DNA from: Euphorbia lathyris
Taxonomy: Eukaryota; Streptophyta; Magnoliopsida; Malpighiales; Euphorbiaceae
Direction of reading: 5' to 3'
DNA: 64,000 bases
Assembly: GCF_963576675.1 (NCBI RefSeq)
Contig: NC_088913.1
Coordinates: 27,235,001-27,299,000 of the forward strand
Part shown: positions 1 through 11,784 of the stretch, one piece after another
How positions within the stretch are numbered: position 1 is the stretch's first letter
Layout: every line of letters starts with the position of its first letter
Notes under the pieces: model-generated
Seen by the model: the letters and a program-made list of their open reading frames with translations, nothing else
Database searches by the model: none
What the model was told of the DNA's origin: nothing
Program-made: the position numbers and the translations under genes

Positions 1-803
1 TTCATCTTTCTTGTAAACATAGCCATCTCCTCATCATCAGTTGAACTCCCGTCATTGGAGTCAGCCTTCATGACAAGTGACTTCTGCTTCTTGTCATCAG
101 ATTTTTCTTTCACCTCAAAGTTCTTCATTGATATCTCATGGGTCAGCAATGAACCGATGAGTTCGTCATATTTGTAGGTGGTTAAATCCTGAGCTTCCTC
201 AACTGCTGTCTTCTTTGCTTGCCAGTCTTTTGGAAGACTCCTGAGTACCTTTTTGACTTGTTCTTCCTCAGTGAAGATTTTCCCAAGTCTCTTGAGCTCA
301 TTAATGATGTTGGTGAACCTTGCGTTCATGTCTGAAATGCCCTCATCATTGTTCATCTCGAACAGCTCGTACAGTCTCATCTGCTGATTCACCTTGGATT
401 CTTTTACTTTGTTTGTTCCCTCGTAGGTGACTTCCAGCTTTTTCCAGATCTCTTGTGCCGACTCACAACCTGAGATTTTGTTATATTCTGCAGCATCGAG
501 CGCACAGTGAAGCATATTGATAGCCGAAGCATGGTTTTGAAGCTTCTTAAGATCATCCTCTGTCCATTCAACCTCAGCTTTAACAATTGACTGGTCATCA
601 ACAACTTTCACAGGTACAAACGGGCCTTGGACTATAGATAGCCAGGCACTCATGTTTGTAGCTTGAATGAAGTTTTTCATCCTATTCTTCCAAAAGGTAT
701 AGTTTGACCCGAAGAATAGGGGAGGCCTGGTAATGGACAGCCCCTCAGGTAATATCTGAGTTGTCTGGTTTCCAGGGAGAAACCGAGTGCTGTTTTTGCC
801 CAT
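1..803 (-). CDS. gag: Element A: Sirevirus-like copia gag, N-terminal part, runs off the window
   Basis: Gag is the capsid precursor that packages the element RNA. The minus frame from the ATG at 803 stays open to the window edge (about 267 codons). It holds a typical copia gag start (ITRPPLFFGSNYTFW) and then a UBN2/retrotransposon-gag region (SAWLSIVQGPFVP, CALDA.EYNKISG, ARFTNIINELKRLGK). A second in-frame ATG lies at 680, but the conserved N-terminus favours 803. It is closely similar to the gag of C, but keeps tryptophan codons where C has two TGA stops, so A looks younger or less decayed. The zinc knuckles and pol would lie to the left, outside the window. The PBS and 5' LTR follow directly on the right, as expected for a minus-strand element. 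Confidence 0.85.
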   Translation of the reverse strand, partial: MGKNSTRFLPGNQTTQILPEGLSITRPPLFFGSNYTFWKNRMKNFIQATNMSAWLSIVQGPFVPVKVVDDQSIVKAEVEWTEDDLKKLQNHASAINMLHCALDAAEYNKISGCESAQEIWKKLEVTYEGTNKVKESKVNQQMRLYELFEMNNDEGISDMNARFTNIINELKRLGKIFTEEEQVKKVLRSLPKDWQAKKTAVEEAQDLTTYKYDELIGSLLTHEISMKNFEVKEKSDDKKQKSLVMKADSNDGSSTDDEEMAMFTRKM

Positions 804-851
804 GGTATGGATCAACTCAAGGTTGTTAGACCTTTAGTAATGAGCTTTTAA

Positions 852-863
852 GCTCTGATACCA
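852..863 (-). other. Element A primer binding site (initiator Met tRNA type)
   Basis: On the minus strand this reads TGGTATCAGAGC, the usual plant copia PBS complementary to the 3' end of initiator tRNA-Met. It lies 2 bases inside the LTR boundary, which fixes the orientation of A as minus. Confidence 0.9.
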
Positions 864-1301
864 CTTGTTGGTCCCTTGTAAGGTTGCAAATATAGTTCCA
901 AGGGGGGGGGGGGTTAGGAACTATTTTACCTTTTTTTTAAAAATAATTTGGGCAGATTTCTTTTCTTTAAGAAAAGTTTATAAAACATTGGCACTTAACA
1001 CTCAGCAAGACACTGGCTTAGTCAACTAGTGACTAGGACAGCTTCGTTGCTTAGGTCAGGAAATAGCACTTAGAGTCTATTCCTGAACCTGCTCGTTTGT
1101 AGCGCACAACTCAGCTTGACCTCTTTTACTTGGTCAGTTTTAGTTTGTTTTAAGCAAGCAATATGAATAAGGAGTTAAGGTTTAGAAATACTTCACTCAG
1201 CAGATTTATCCAGGTTCGGCTTCTTCTAAGCCTACGTCCTGTCCCCGGAACACCTCCGAGATTTCAAATCCTCTACTGAGCTCTTTAAAGGTAGAGCCTC
1301 A

Positions 1302-1439
1302 AACCTTTTACAATATCAGCAATTGAGTATGACAAGAGTACCTTCCTCTATACTTCTACTCAATCCTAATAACCTTTTACAATATCAGCAATTGAGTATG
1401 ACAAGAGTACCTTCCTCTATACTTCTACTCAATCCTAAT
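1302..1439. repeat. 69-bp tandem duplication inside the element A LTR
   Basis: Two near-identical adjacent copies (1302-1370 and 1371-1439), each beginning AACCTTTTACAATATCAGC. The C-family LTRs have a single copy at the matching place (about 10334-10400). Confidence 0.85.
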
Positions 1440-1695
1440 CTCTCCGCTGAGTACTTAAAACCGAGTACTCAGCCTCTCCTTTCTACTTCTAGAAATGATG
1501 AAGATTTTGTCCTAAACAACAATTGCTAGAACACCTTAGATGATTGAACAACAATCACTCTAGACTTTTACACAAATGAATAGACTTTGTAGTGTAAGAA
1601 TTTTGCTTTGCTTTTGATGGAGAACTTTTGTATACGTTTGGTCAGCGTAGCGACTCTTGCTCAAAGTTCTCTTGAGAATGTGGATTCTGAATGCT

Positions 1696-1705
1696 CTATT
1701 TATAG
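1696..1705 (-). promoter_or_regulatory. Element A LTR TATA box
   Basis: CTATAAATAG on the minus strand. The same box occurs in both C LTRs (near 10652 and 36770), also on the minus strand. It is the likely core promoter for the gag-pol RNA. Confidence 0.55.
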
Positions 1706-2298
1706 AGAGCTATGAGAGCTTCTGGTTATTTCGAATTTCGAGATAACCGTTGGAGGGAAACGGCTACAAGTCGCTTTCACTCAGTCTGTTCAGCAGTTCT
1801 CCTAGCCAATCAGATTCCAGCATCTTCTGTTCTTCGGTCAGTGTGGCAGTATGTTCCTCCAAATCGGGTAATGTCAAACAGACAGCTTTCTGCGTCTTCT
1901 GTTCTTTACCAATAGAGGAAATACTTGGTCTGGAAGTTGCTTTGTAGTTAGCGGCTGTCTTGTACGCTTTGTCGAGACAGCTCAGCAGCTTCATACCGAA
2001 GTTGTCTACGTGGATCTTCTCGATCCTTCTTTGCTCAGCATGCGTTTCATTACTTCGACGGCAGCGTTTTGGAGATACGTGGGCTGAGTGATCTTGGGCT
2101 TGCTTGACTTGGGCCTAGACTTCCATATAGGGCTTGGGCCTTATGATCTTTATGTCTTATAATAAATTATAAACTCAACATTGAACAAACACATTAGTAA
2201 CACTAAATCAAAGCATTTAAACTTAGTGTGTTATAGAATATTTACTTTCACTTAATTAATTTTGTCAAATCAAAATCCTGTGGAAAGGTGTTTCAACA

Positions 2299-3859
2299 GT
2301 AACAATGTCTTCTGTCCGACAGAAAGCTGATCTCACAAGCTTCATATATACAGATATATGGACAGTTACGTGGATCCAATGAAAGGAGTTCATTAGGATT
2401 GGGGATCCGATTTGAGATAACAGGATGGGTAGATTCATCCTTGTGACCTGTTCATCTCATTGGTATTAATAGGTATAACTAATCCTCAGACTCAAAGGAA
2501 TGTTAATTGGTCATTCTGAATTACTGAATATGAGACTTTGATCCTGTTGTAACACGATCCTTAACAGAGATGACTCTAGAGTGTGAACATCAAAGGTCGG
2601 GTGTCACAGGAGGTAATGTCAGGGTAGTTATACATTGGATTGAGCATTTATCACTCCCGATAAATGGGAGATACATCCAAGGATCGCTTGTGGAAGACTC
2701 GACTCTAAATCCTTGCAAGGTGATAGCTTAAGACTTGAAATACAGATTTCAATTAACCTATCTATTTGAGTTGACTCGGCCTGTACAAGTAAAACGAACG
2801 TCTCGCTATATGTGACTTGACATCATCCATAGTCATAAGATTCAGTTCAAGGATGTAGTTGATAAAGGATCGAATTATACTGTAACTAATACGGAAAGGT
2901 TAACGACAGAATCAACCTGTCTTCTTATGGCTCTGGGGGAATGATTACGGACTTGCTAATCACATATGTTGTACATCATTCCGTTATGCAAAGATTAAAT
3001 ATAATTCTTTGAGAATTAATTTAATAGTTGCATACGGCCAGAAGTAATAGAAACCTAATGGATCACACATAAGACTTGGAACCAAAAAGGGATATGGATG
3101 TTAATTAATTGATGGAAGCCCAATTGAGCCCAGTAAGGCCCATGGACCATAGGAGGGTCGAATTATGTATGGTTAATACATAATTAATTAGTTTGATTTT
3201 ACTAATCCTAATTAGATTAGGATTATGAATTAAATTAATTAAAGGATAAATAAGTTAGGAGTTTTAATTAGATTATAAATACTCCTATTATTATCCAATA
3301 AGGTTATTATTATTATCCTTAATATATTAGATATATAATGAGATAATAATTAGGAATTCTATTCCGAAATGAATTCCTATTCAGTAACCTAATTCTATCT
3401 AACTAGGGATTAGATACAAGAGATTATATATACCCCCTATAGAGGAATTTCGGCCAAGACAGTAAGCCAGCCCTAAAGTGATTTTCGAAATTCCTAGTGA
3501 AGAGAGAGAGAGAATTTTGACTCCCCCAGTTCGAGGACGAGATTTTCTACGGCTTCCTTCGATCAATTGATTTCATCTATTTCTCTTTTCTTTGATCTTG
3601 TGTTGATTAATTAGAGGCAATCTATTTTGGTTGCTATTCAAACGGTTGATTCTAACTTAATCTTACTGTGTTCTATCTTGTGCTTGGGAACTCGGAGAAG
3701 AGTTGTGGGCACTTCATTAACAACGGTAGATTGATCATCGAAAGGTAATTCTTCTTATCCCTCTTTATGTGAAATAACGATTAACGGATCCTAGGGTTAA
3801 ATGGAAATAGGTTAAATTTTTTATGTTTCCGCTGCTATACCTTAGCCTAATTTCCAACA
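2299..3859 (+). repeat. Element B 5' LTR, right part (split by A)
   Basis: This stretch is nearly identical to 37429-38980, the right part of the 3' LTR of B, and ends AATTTCCAACA followed by a PBS. Its left part is missing because A is inserted at 2298/2299; in the intact arrangement at 37420-37435 the bases before gtaacaatg are cttgcat. No gene is seen in it. It is AT-rich with a TATA-like stretch near 3424-3430. Confidence 0.85.
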
Positions 3860-3860
3860 G

Positions 3861-3872
3861 TGGTATCAGAGC
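3861..3872 (+). other. Element B primer binding site (initiator Met tRNA type)
   Basis: TGGTATCAGAGC on the plus strand, one base after the LTR end. It fixes the plus orientation of B. Confidence 0.9.
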
Positions 3873-4227
3873 CATCGTTAAATCCGTTATTTCATATATG
3901 AAAATTTAGAAGTTTTTCAATAGGATTGAATAAATGTTTATAGTTAGAATTAATTAACAAATTGTTTTGATTAATTAATTCTAAAGATAAATAAGTTTTA
4001 ATTAATTGTTAATTAAAATAGATTATGCGTATGTTCCTAATTCTTTTGGTTGATAATCATTATAACAAAATCTATTAGTTTTATAGTTAGGTTGATAAAA
4101 TTAGTTTTATTGATTCTAAAAGATAAAACGGAAATCTATTGTAGTTTTTCCGATTTTCTGAAAATCGTTTTAAAACCGTTTTAAAACTGATATATATATA
4201 TTTATAATTAAAAAAAAATAAATACGA

Positions 4228-4326
4228 CAGTGGCTCGGGTCGCGCCTCGCGGCGCGACCAGCCGCCGCTGCCGCATGGCGGCGGCGGTTCAGCCGCCGAA
4301 GGGCTGCTGCCAAACGGCAGCAACCC
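4228..4326. repeat. GC-rich patch of inverted repeats in the element B leader
   Basis: In an AT-rich setting (runs of A and TATATATA just before it) this patch holds several self-complementary words: CGCGCCTCGCGGCGCG, CCGCCGCTGCCG..CGGCGGCGG and GCTGCTGCC..GGCAGCA. It should fold into stable hairpins in RNA. Confidence 0.65.
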
Positions 4327-4831
4327 GAATCCCACTTAATTTTAATTGTTAAAATTAGTTTTTAAATATAATTTAAATATACATGTTTCAGAAATTGATA
4401 GTTTTCTGTTTTGATTATCGAATAAAAATTCGTTTAAAAGTTTGTTTTACCAATTTGTAAATCAAAATATTAAATGAATTGAAATCAAAATAATTGGGAC
4501 GTGCATAATTGACGTTTTGTATAGTTATATTGATCTAAGGATTAATATAAAGATACGAAACGATTAGAAGTAAAATTGGATGAAAGTTAATTTAATGAGT
4601 TAATGTGATTAACCTAAATATTACATAAAATAGTTATGTAATCAACCAATTAAATTTATTTAATTGATTCAATGCATGTTTGGAGTTATGGACATATTTG
4701 GACCCTCTTTTAGTCTTTTGGTATTTTTGAAATAGGGCCTGCGCGTCCTGCCTTTCTACTATCTATTGTAATTTCTCCTCTTATCTAATTCCCTTCAATT
4801 CAATTGAAGTTTTCTTTAGTAGTATAGAAAT

Positions 4832-5332
4832 GGGTTAATTACAAATAACTACCCTGTGGATTGGCCGATTTGCGATGTGGTACCCGTAGTATTTTTTTTT
4901 TTGCAAACATAACCCTATGGTTGCAAAATTTTACATGTTTTTTTTAACTTTGCCGAATTTGGCCGATAACGACTTCGAAATGAAAATTTTCAAGAATTAA
5001 ACTTGTTTGGTATCATATTTACTATGGAACCATATTCTTAATTTTTCAAAATCATCATTTTTGGAGTTTTCTCTCTCTAAACATTATATTTCTCTCTCAT
5101 AAAAAACAACACCTAAATGAACTCTAACCTAAAAAGTTGAAGAATTAAAGTTGCTTAAAATATTATTTAGCTCTTGAAAATTTTCATTCCGAAGTCGTTA
5201 TCGGCAAAATTTGTCAAAGTAAAAAAAACATGTAAAATTTTGCAACCATAGGGTTGTGTTTGTAAAAAAAAATACCACAAGTATCACATCGCAAATCGGC
5301 CAAACCACAGGGCAGTTATTTGTAATTAACCC
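4832..5332. mobile_element. Foldback MITE with about 170-bp terminal inverted repeats
   Basis: The left end GGGTTAATTACAAATAACT is matched in reverse complement at the right end, and the match continues for about 170 bp with few mismatches (through AAAATTTTACATG and GCCGATAACGACTTCG). It is flanked by TAGAAAT on both sides (4825-4831 and 5333-5339), a 7-bp TSD. There is no coding capacity. The long TIRs suggest a Mutator-type or foldback non-autonomous DNA transposon, but a 7-bp duplication is not the usual 8-11 bp, so the superfamily is left open. Confidence 0.8.
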
Positions 5333-6132
5333 TAGAAATTAATATGTAATTTCAAGGCGCCATGGAGAAGACGGAGGACCTAAAGAGAAATATGTAATAG
5401 TTAGTATTTCCCTAGGTTTGGCCTTTTATTCCGTCTCTGGCTCGACGGAATAATTTAGATGATATGTCCATAACGCCAATGTATGTGTCTGATGTATGCT
5501 AAAGCAAATCAAGACTAAGTTAGATTATGAGACTTAAAATAAAAATCCCTCGTTAAAAAGTTAAGTAAATAAGTAAGTTATTAAAATCGGTTGCCCCTCC
5601 CTAATATTATAATTCAGCCGGCAGTACTGGGGGCCTTTGGGTTGTTGAGCAAACTCAAGCTCGGGGTCTTATAGTAACACCTGAATTATCGAAAATCTTT
5701 CTTTCATGAATATGGGGTAATACTTAAATTAGATTATGATAATTGGATGAGCAAGCTCATGTTGTCATAAACTAATGGGCAATATGGTTGGGATTAATAT
5801 GAATAGCATATTAGTTACTAATGTGGTTAGTAACCCAATAACCTAGGAATCACATTAAAGATGTGATTGATTACACGAATCTACCTAACAAATGAGACTA
5901 GCTTGTTGAGCAAACTCAAGGCGAAATCTCAGGAGTTAGGATCCTAGCTCACTAAAGGATTTATGAAATTCTTCGAATTAATATGGAGGGCTATTAATTT
6001 GGCAAAATAGTGGGAGCGATCTAAAATAAACTAAAAGGCCTATAATTTTAGATTGATATACTTTGAAGCAAATGAATGACATACGTTTACTCTTTCTCAC
6101 TCTCAGGTTTAATTAAACACACTCTTAAAATC

Positions 6133-6957
6133 ATGACTAAAACCAATCTGCAAAACATTCTTACCGATAACAAACTGAATGGTTCAAACTTCACCAACTG
6201 TTTCGTAACCTCAAAATCGTTTTGAAGTTCGATAAAATAGGGTATGTACTTGATACATCGATACCCCCCCTGAGGATGATGCTCCCATCGAGGAAATAGA
6301 TGCTTATCAGAAGAACAAGGCTGATGACGATCATGCCGGATGCATCATACTTGCATCGATGATGTCGGAATTACAAAGGCAACATGAGGAAATGGATGCC
6401 TATTCCATCATCATGCACCTAAAGGAACTGTTTGGGAGACAGACCAGGTGCGAACGCTACGAGATATCCAAGTTGCTATATCATTGCAGGATGCAAGAGG
6501 GCACATTAGTCATGACACATTGTGTCAAGATGATTGGCTACATTACCAAACTTTCTAGTATTGGATTTGTGATGGACAACGAATTAAGTATAGACTTGAT
6601 TCTTGAATCCCTCCCAGAGAGTTATTCACAGTTCATCATGAACTATCAGATGAATGACTTGCAAACCTCTCTTGAAGAGCTTGCAAATATGCTCAAGTCG
6701 GTTGAGCCCAATATGAAGAAAGACAAGGCCATACCGGCTCTTGTCATTGAGGGATCAAAGAAGACGAAAGGGAATTCTCCCAATCCTAAATATCCCAAGA
6801 AAGGTAAGAAAGCCGTGCGCAACAAAACTAAGGGAAAGGAAGTGAAGAAGCCCAAAGGAGAGTGCCACTTCTGTGGTAAAGACGGGCATTAGAAGAGGAA
6901 CTGCAAGGAGTACCTAGCTCCCTCAAGAAGGGAAATGGCGGTGCTTCAACATCTAGT
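6133..6957 (+). pseudogene. gag: Element B copia gag, broken
   Basis: Capsid precursor of B. The start at 6133 gives a typical copia gag beginning (MTKTNLQNILTDNKLNGSNF), but the frame breaks soon after. The main body is open from 6359 to 6892 (UBN2-type gag: LKELFGRQTRCERYEISKL, ILESLPESYSQFIMNY). It ends in a zinc knuckle CHFCGKDGH.KRNC split by a TAG at 6890-6892, where related elements have tryptophan, so this is a nonsense change. A further small indel near 6920-6950 separates it from the pol frame. Not functional. Confidence 0.85.
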
Positions 6958-9649
6958 ATGTTTTATATTGAAATAAATACAGTTTCACAGTCTGAATCTT
7001 GGGTACTTGATACCAGATGTGGATCTCATATTTGTACAAATATGCAGGAGCTAAAACAGACTAAGGAACTAAAGAAAGGAAGCATAAACTTGCGAGTAGG
7101 AAATGGAGCAAGAGTTTCCGTCCTCGCAATTGGAGATTATGTTTTGAATTTTCCCTCTGGACTTGTAATAGAATTAAGGAATTGTTTATACGTTCCTGAG
7201 ATGTCTCGTAACATTATTTCTATTAGTCGTCTAGTTGACGACGGTTTTCATATTTCAATAAAAGACAAACATTGCGATTTTTATAGAGATTCGATTTTCT
7301 ATTTCTCAGGAATATCACAAAATGGGATTTATGTGTTGGACAAAATTTCTGTTTTCGCAATTGATACCAAAAGACATAAGCTAGATAATTCAACTTACTT
7401 GTGGCATTGTCGTTTAGGCCATATAAACAAGAGACGCATGCTAAAGCTACATTCAGATGGGCTTATAGATCCAATCGATCCCGAATCATTGGAAACATGC
7501 GAATCATGTTTAAAAGGTAAAATGAAAAAGACACTCTTTAGCAATAAAGGTGAGCGTGTATCAGACAATCTAGGACTTATTCATTCAGATGTATGCGGTC
7601 CTATGTCAGTCCAAGCAAGAGGAGGATTCAGATACTTTATAAGCTTCATAGATGACCATACTCGATATGGTTACATCTACTTGATAAAGCACAAATCAGA
7701 AGCTTTTGAGAAATTCAAATGCTTCAAGAATGAAGTGGAAAATCAATTAGGAAAGAAAATAAAGACGCTTCGATCCGATCTAGGTGGCGAATATCTTTCA
7801 GATGATTTTCTGAATTATCTAACTGAATGCGGGATATGCTCACAATGGAGACCTCCCTATACACCACAACACAATGGTGTATCCGAGAGGAGAAACCATA
7901 CCCTACTAGATATGGTACGATCCATGATGAGCATGGCCTTACTTCCAAAGACGTTCTGGGGCTATGCCTTAGAAACTGCCCTCTTCACCCTGAACCGAGT
8001 ACTAACTAAATCCACTAGTTCCACACCATATGAATTGTTCGTTGGTAGGAAACCCGTGTTCTCATTTATGAGAGTATGGGATTGTTCAGCATTTGTCAAA
8101 CGCATTGCGTCCGACAAACTAGATTTTAAATCTGATAGTAATAGTATCCAAGATGATCAGAAAGTAATAGTATCCAAGAACGCAACCTTCTTAGAGAAAG
8201 AGTTTCTCGAAGAAACACAAAAGGGAAGCATGATTGAAGACTGACGTGGATGGAAAGGTTAGCACCTACAAAGCTAGGTTAGTAGCGAAAGGATATCGTC
8301 AGAAGTAAGGAATTGATTATGAAGAAACTTTCTCTCCTATGGCTATGTCCAAATCAATCAGAATCATGCTTGCTATTGCCGCTCACTACGATTATGAGAT
8401 TTGGCAAATGGATGTGAAAACGGCTTTCCTAAACGGAAACCTGCTTGAGGATGTATACATGATGCAACCTGAAGGTTTCATATCAAAGGATGCAAACAAA
8501 GTTTGCAAACTTCAGAGATCCATTTATGGACTCAAGCAAGCATCAAGAAGCTGGAATAAGCGTTTTGACGAAACCATAAAACAATTTGGTTTCGAACAAA
8601 ATTGCGAAGAAGCTTGCATTTACAAGAAAGCAAGTGGGAGCTCTATAGCGTTTCTCATACTATATGTGGACGATATATTATTAATGGGAAATGACATTGC
8701 TCTACTATAGTCGGTAAAAGTATGGTTATCTGGTAACTTCTCAATGAAAGACCTTGGTGAAGCAGCTTATATACTTGGTATAAAGATCTACAGAGATAGA
8801 TCAAGTAGACAGCTTGGTCTTTCACAGGCTACATACATTGAAAAGGTGCTAAATCGGTTTAACATGCTTGAATCGAAACGAGGTAACTTACCCATGCTAC
8901 ATGGAGTAAAGTTAAACAATCATCAATGTCCTAAAACCGATGATGACAAAAGACACATGGCTGTAGTCCCGTACGCCAGCGCAATCGGTTTGATTATGTA
9001 TGCTATGCTATGCACTAGACCTGACGTAGCGTTCGCGTTAAGTATAACGAGTCGTTACCAAGGGAATCCGGGAGACGAGCATTGGATTGCCGTCAAGAAC
9101 ATTCTTAAGTACTTGAGAAGAACTAAAGATATGTTCCTAGTGTACGGAGAAGGAGATCTGAAAATTGAAGGATTTTCAGACGCTAGTCATCTCACAGATG
9201 AGAATGATTTTAAATCCCAATCAGGATACATGTTTATCTTGAATGGGGGCGCGGTCAGTTGGAAGAGCTCCAAGCAGGGAAGCGTAGCTTTCTCTATGAC
9301 CGAGTCAGAGTATATCGCTGCTGCGGAAGCAACAAAGGAAGCAGTTTGAATTAGAAAGTTCATTACAGAACTTGGTGTGGTGCCTGACATTGTCAATCCC
9401 ATTACACTGTACTGTGATAACAATGGAGCCATTACGCAAGCAAAGGAACCACGGTCTCATAATGCATCCAAACATTACCTAAAACGATACCACATCATAA
9501 GAGAGATTGTGGCTAGAGGAGATGTGAGAATAGAAAGAGTACCTACAGAGGACAACGTTGCAGATCCGTTGACAAAGCCCTTAACCCAAAAAATACATGA
9601 TCGTCATCTAACTTCTATTGGGATAAGTTTTAGAAACAATTGGCTTTAG
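6958..9649 (+). pseudogene. pol: Element B copia pol (protease, integrase, RT, RNase H), broken
   Basis: The order protease-integrase-RT-RNase H is typical of Ty1/copia. Protease: the catalytic triplet reads DTR (VLDTRCGSHIC) instead of DTG, so it is inactive. Integrase: zinc-binding H..H..C..C (LWHCRLGHIN, CESCLKGKM), then D (HSDVCG), D (RSDLGGEY) and E (NGVSERRN). Part of the integrase-RT linker is deleted near 8100-8245. RT: QMDVKTAFLNG and YVDDILL. RNase H: GFSDASH, SMTESEYIAA, YCDNNGA. In-frame stops lie near 8307 (TAA), 8708 (TAG) and 9346 (TGA), each explained by one C:G to T:A change. The lineage looks Tork-like, at low certainty. Confidence 0.9.
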
Positions 9650-9663
9650 TCCAAGTGGGAGTA

Positions 9664-9905
9664 TGATGGGGTTTGGTGTCCTATAGACAATTGTTCTAGG
9701 ATACAAACTTAATGTAAATAAAGTGTTCTTTATATCGTTTGTTTTAATGAGATATATGTTTTATAACTATATAAAGGCAATCCCTTTTACGAACTAAATA
9801 AAGTCTAATAAAAGGAAATCTGTAAGTTTGTTTAAAGTGATTATAAAGTGTTCATACAAGCATGAAGTGAGACTAAACTTTATGATAAACTAATAAACTT
9901 AAAAC
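9664..9905 (+). repeat. Element B 3' LTR, left part (split by C)
   Basis: It begins TGATGGGGTTTGG right after a purine tract (AAGTGGGAGTA) that follows the end of RNase H, as expected for a 3' LTR. It is cut at 9905/9906 by C and resumes at 37362. The start could be 2 bases earlier. Confidence 0.75.
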
Positions 9906-11242
9906 TGTTGGTCCCTTATAAGGTTGCAAGTATAGTTCCAAGGGGGGGTTAGGAACTACTTAAACTTTTTTGCAATTAGGGCAGACTTCTTTGTCTAAGG
10001 AAAAAGGTTTTAACAGCGGCGCTGAGTAAACAGTAGGATACTAGCTTAGTCAACTGGTGACTAGGTCAGTTTCTTATCTTGAGTCAGGAGATAGCACTTA
10101 GAGTCTATTCCTGAGCTCAGATGTTTAACGCGCACAACTCAACTTGACCTTTTTACTTGGTCAGTTTTTGGTTGTTTTAAGCAAGCAATATATATATATA
10201 AGGAGTTAAAGGTAAGAAATACTTTACTCAGCAGATTTATCCAGGTTCGGCTTCTTCTAAGCCTACGTCCTGTCCCCGGAACACGTTCCGAGATTTCGAA
10301 TCCTCTACTGAGCTCTTTAAAGGTAGAGCCTCAAACCTTTTACAATCTTAGCAACTGAGTATAACAAGAGAACCTTCCTCTATACCTCTACTCAATCCTA
10401 ATCTCTCGCTGAGTACTATAACCAAGTACTCAGTCTCTCCTTTCTATTTCTAGAAATGATAAGTGTTTTGTCCTATACAATGATTTGCTAAGACACTTTA
10501 GACGATTGAAACAATCACTCTAGACTTTTACACAAATGTATGAATTGTAGTGTAAGATTTGCTTTGCTTCTTGCTTGCAGAACTTGTGTAGAAATTTGGT
10601 CAGCGTAATGGCTTGATCAAGTTCTGTCTTGAGTGAAGCTTCTGATGGCACTATTTATAGAGACGTCTGGGCATAGGTCATTTCGAATTTTGAAATAACC
10701 GTTGGAGGGAAACGGCTTCCTGTCGTTGTCATCCTGACTTGCTCAGAGCTCTCGGCCAATCAGATTCACGTATCTTCTGTCCTCGGTCAGCTCAGCAGAC
10801 TGTCTCTCCTTTTATGGTAAAGTCAACTAGACAGCATATTGTGTCGTCTGAACTTTACCCAAAGTAGAAATACTTTGTCTGGAAGTTTTCATTAGCCAGT
10901 TGCTGTCTTGTATGCTTTGTCGAGACTACTCAGCAGATTCATCTTGAAGTTGTTCCCGAAGGTCTTCTAGATCCTTCTCTTGCTGAGTTGCGTTTTATCC
11001 AAAGCGACAGCGTTTTAAAAATGCGGGCCGAGTTGTACTGAGTTGTTTGACTTGGGCCTTGGCTTCCGTATTGGGCTTGGGCCTTTTAATTCTTGTGTCT
11101 TATAACAGTTTTAACTCAACATTGAACAAACACATTAGTAGAATAAATCAAAGCATTTAAACTTAGTGTGTTTAGAATATGTATTTAAATTATACTTAAA
11201 CAATTTTGTCAAATCAAAATTATGTGGAAAGGTGTTTCAACA
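9906..11242 (-). repeat. Element C 3' LTR
   Basis: TGTTGGTCCC..TTTCAACA, 1337 bp, in minus orientation. It is nearly identical to the split right-hand LTR of C (80 + 1262 bp). The 5 bases before it are AAAAC. After the other LTR the sequence is AACCACC, which fits a TSD of AAAAC that lost two A in an A run, so the TSD is imperfect. Confidence 0.9.
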
Positions 11243-11784
11243 AACTCCCCCATTTTGATGTTGGCAAAACTATTCAGCGAGGAACTCAGTATTGAGCTCC
11301 CCCGTGATAGTTGACCTAGTATTATTTAGCAAACTCCCCGGTAAGGGTTGAGCTACTGACTTAGTTTTACTCAAAAACATTTAAAGGTTTTGATGAGTAA
11401 GTCTAAGGTCAGTTTTCAGATATAGGTCAGCTATTTCAACATATTCTATTTACTCAGTATTAAGCGGAAGGTTTAATCATATAGAGTGCGCTGAGTAATT
11501 TGTTGTTCAATGAGTTCTTATCAGACAATGTTTTATAAACACATAGGTCAATGTCAAACATGTTATCAGCATTTGATTTAGTCAATAAGTTTTACAAGTA
11601 TTAAACATAGCTGATTTAATTGAAGATACATAATGACTCAGTACGAAGTAACATATATCATAACTCAGGAATTGAATTAAAGATGCAGATATGATATATT
11701 AATAGAAGTCAGTGTTTACACAGCAAAATTTGTAGATAAGGCATATAGATTACAACTGACTTAGTCTATACTGAGCTAGCCTAT
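11243..11784 (-). other. Element C spacer between the extra ORF and the 3' LTR, with polypurine tract
   Basis: Read on the minus strand, the purine tract AAAATGGGGGAGTT abuts the LTR at 11243 and is the likely plus-strand primer. The rest is non-coding and rich in the words ACTCAG, GTCAG and TGAGT, as in the whole A/C/F family. Confidence 0.65.

Larger units (their letters stand above)
866..2298 (-). repeat. Element A 5' LTR (Sirevirus-like copia, family A/C/F)
   Basis: The LTR starts TGTTGGTCCC and ends TTTCAACA in plus orientation (TGTTG..CAACA ends), about 1433 bp. It is homologous to the two LTRs of C (9906-11242; 20047-20126 plus 36100-37361). A TATA-like box on the minus strand sits near 1696-1705 (CTATAAATAG). 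A run of 12 G lies near 901-912. The base after its right end begins gtaac, continuing the LTR of B, so A was inserted in the 5' LTR of B; the matching left TSD is outside the window. Confidence 0.85.
3874..6132 (+). other. Element B untranslated leader
   Basis: About 2.3 kb between PBS and gag without a supported ORF. It holds a GC-rich palindromic patch (4228-4326), a foldback MITE (4832-5332) and a doubled phrase GTTGAGCAAACTCAAG (near 5643 and 5904). The open frame at 4087-4335 on the minus strand only reads through the GC patch and is not supported as a gene. Confidence 0.6.

Noticed and set aside
4087..4335. An 82-codon minus frame in the B leader
   Set aside because: It depends on the GC-rich hairpin patch and has no recognisable domain.
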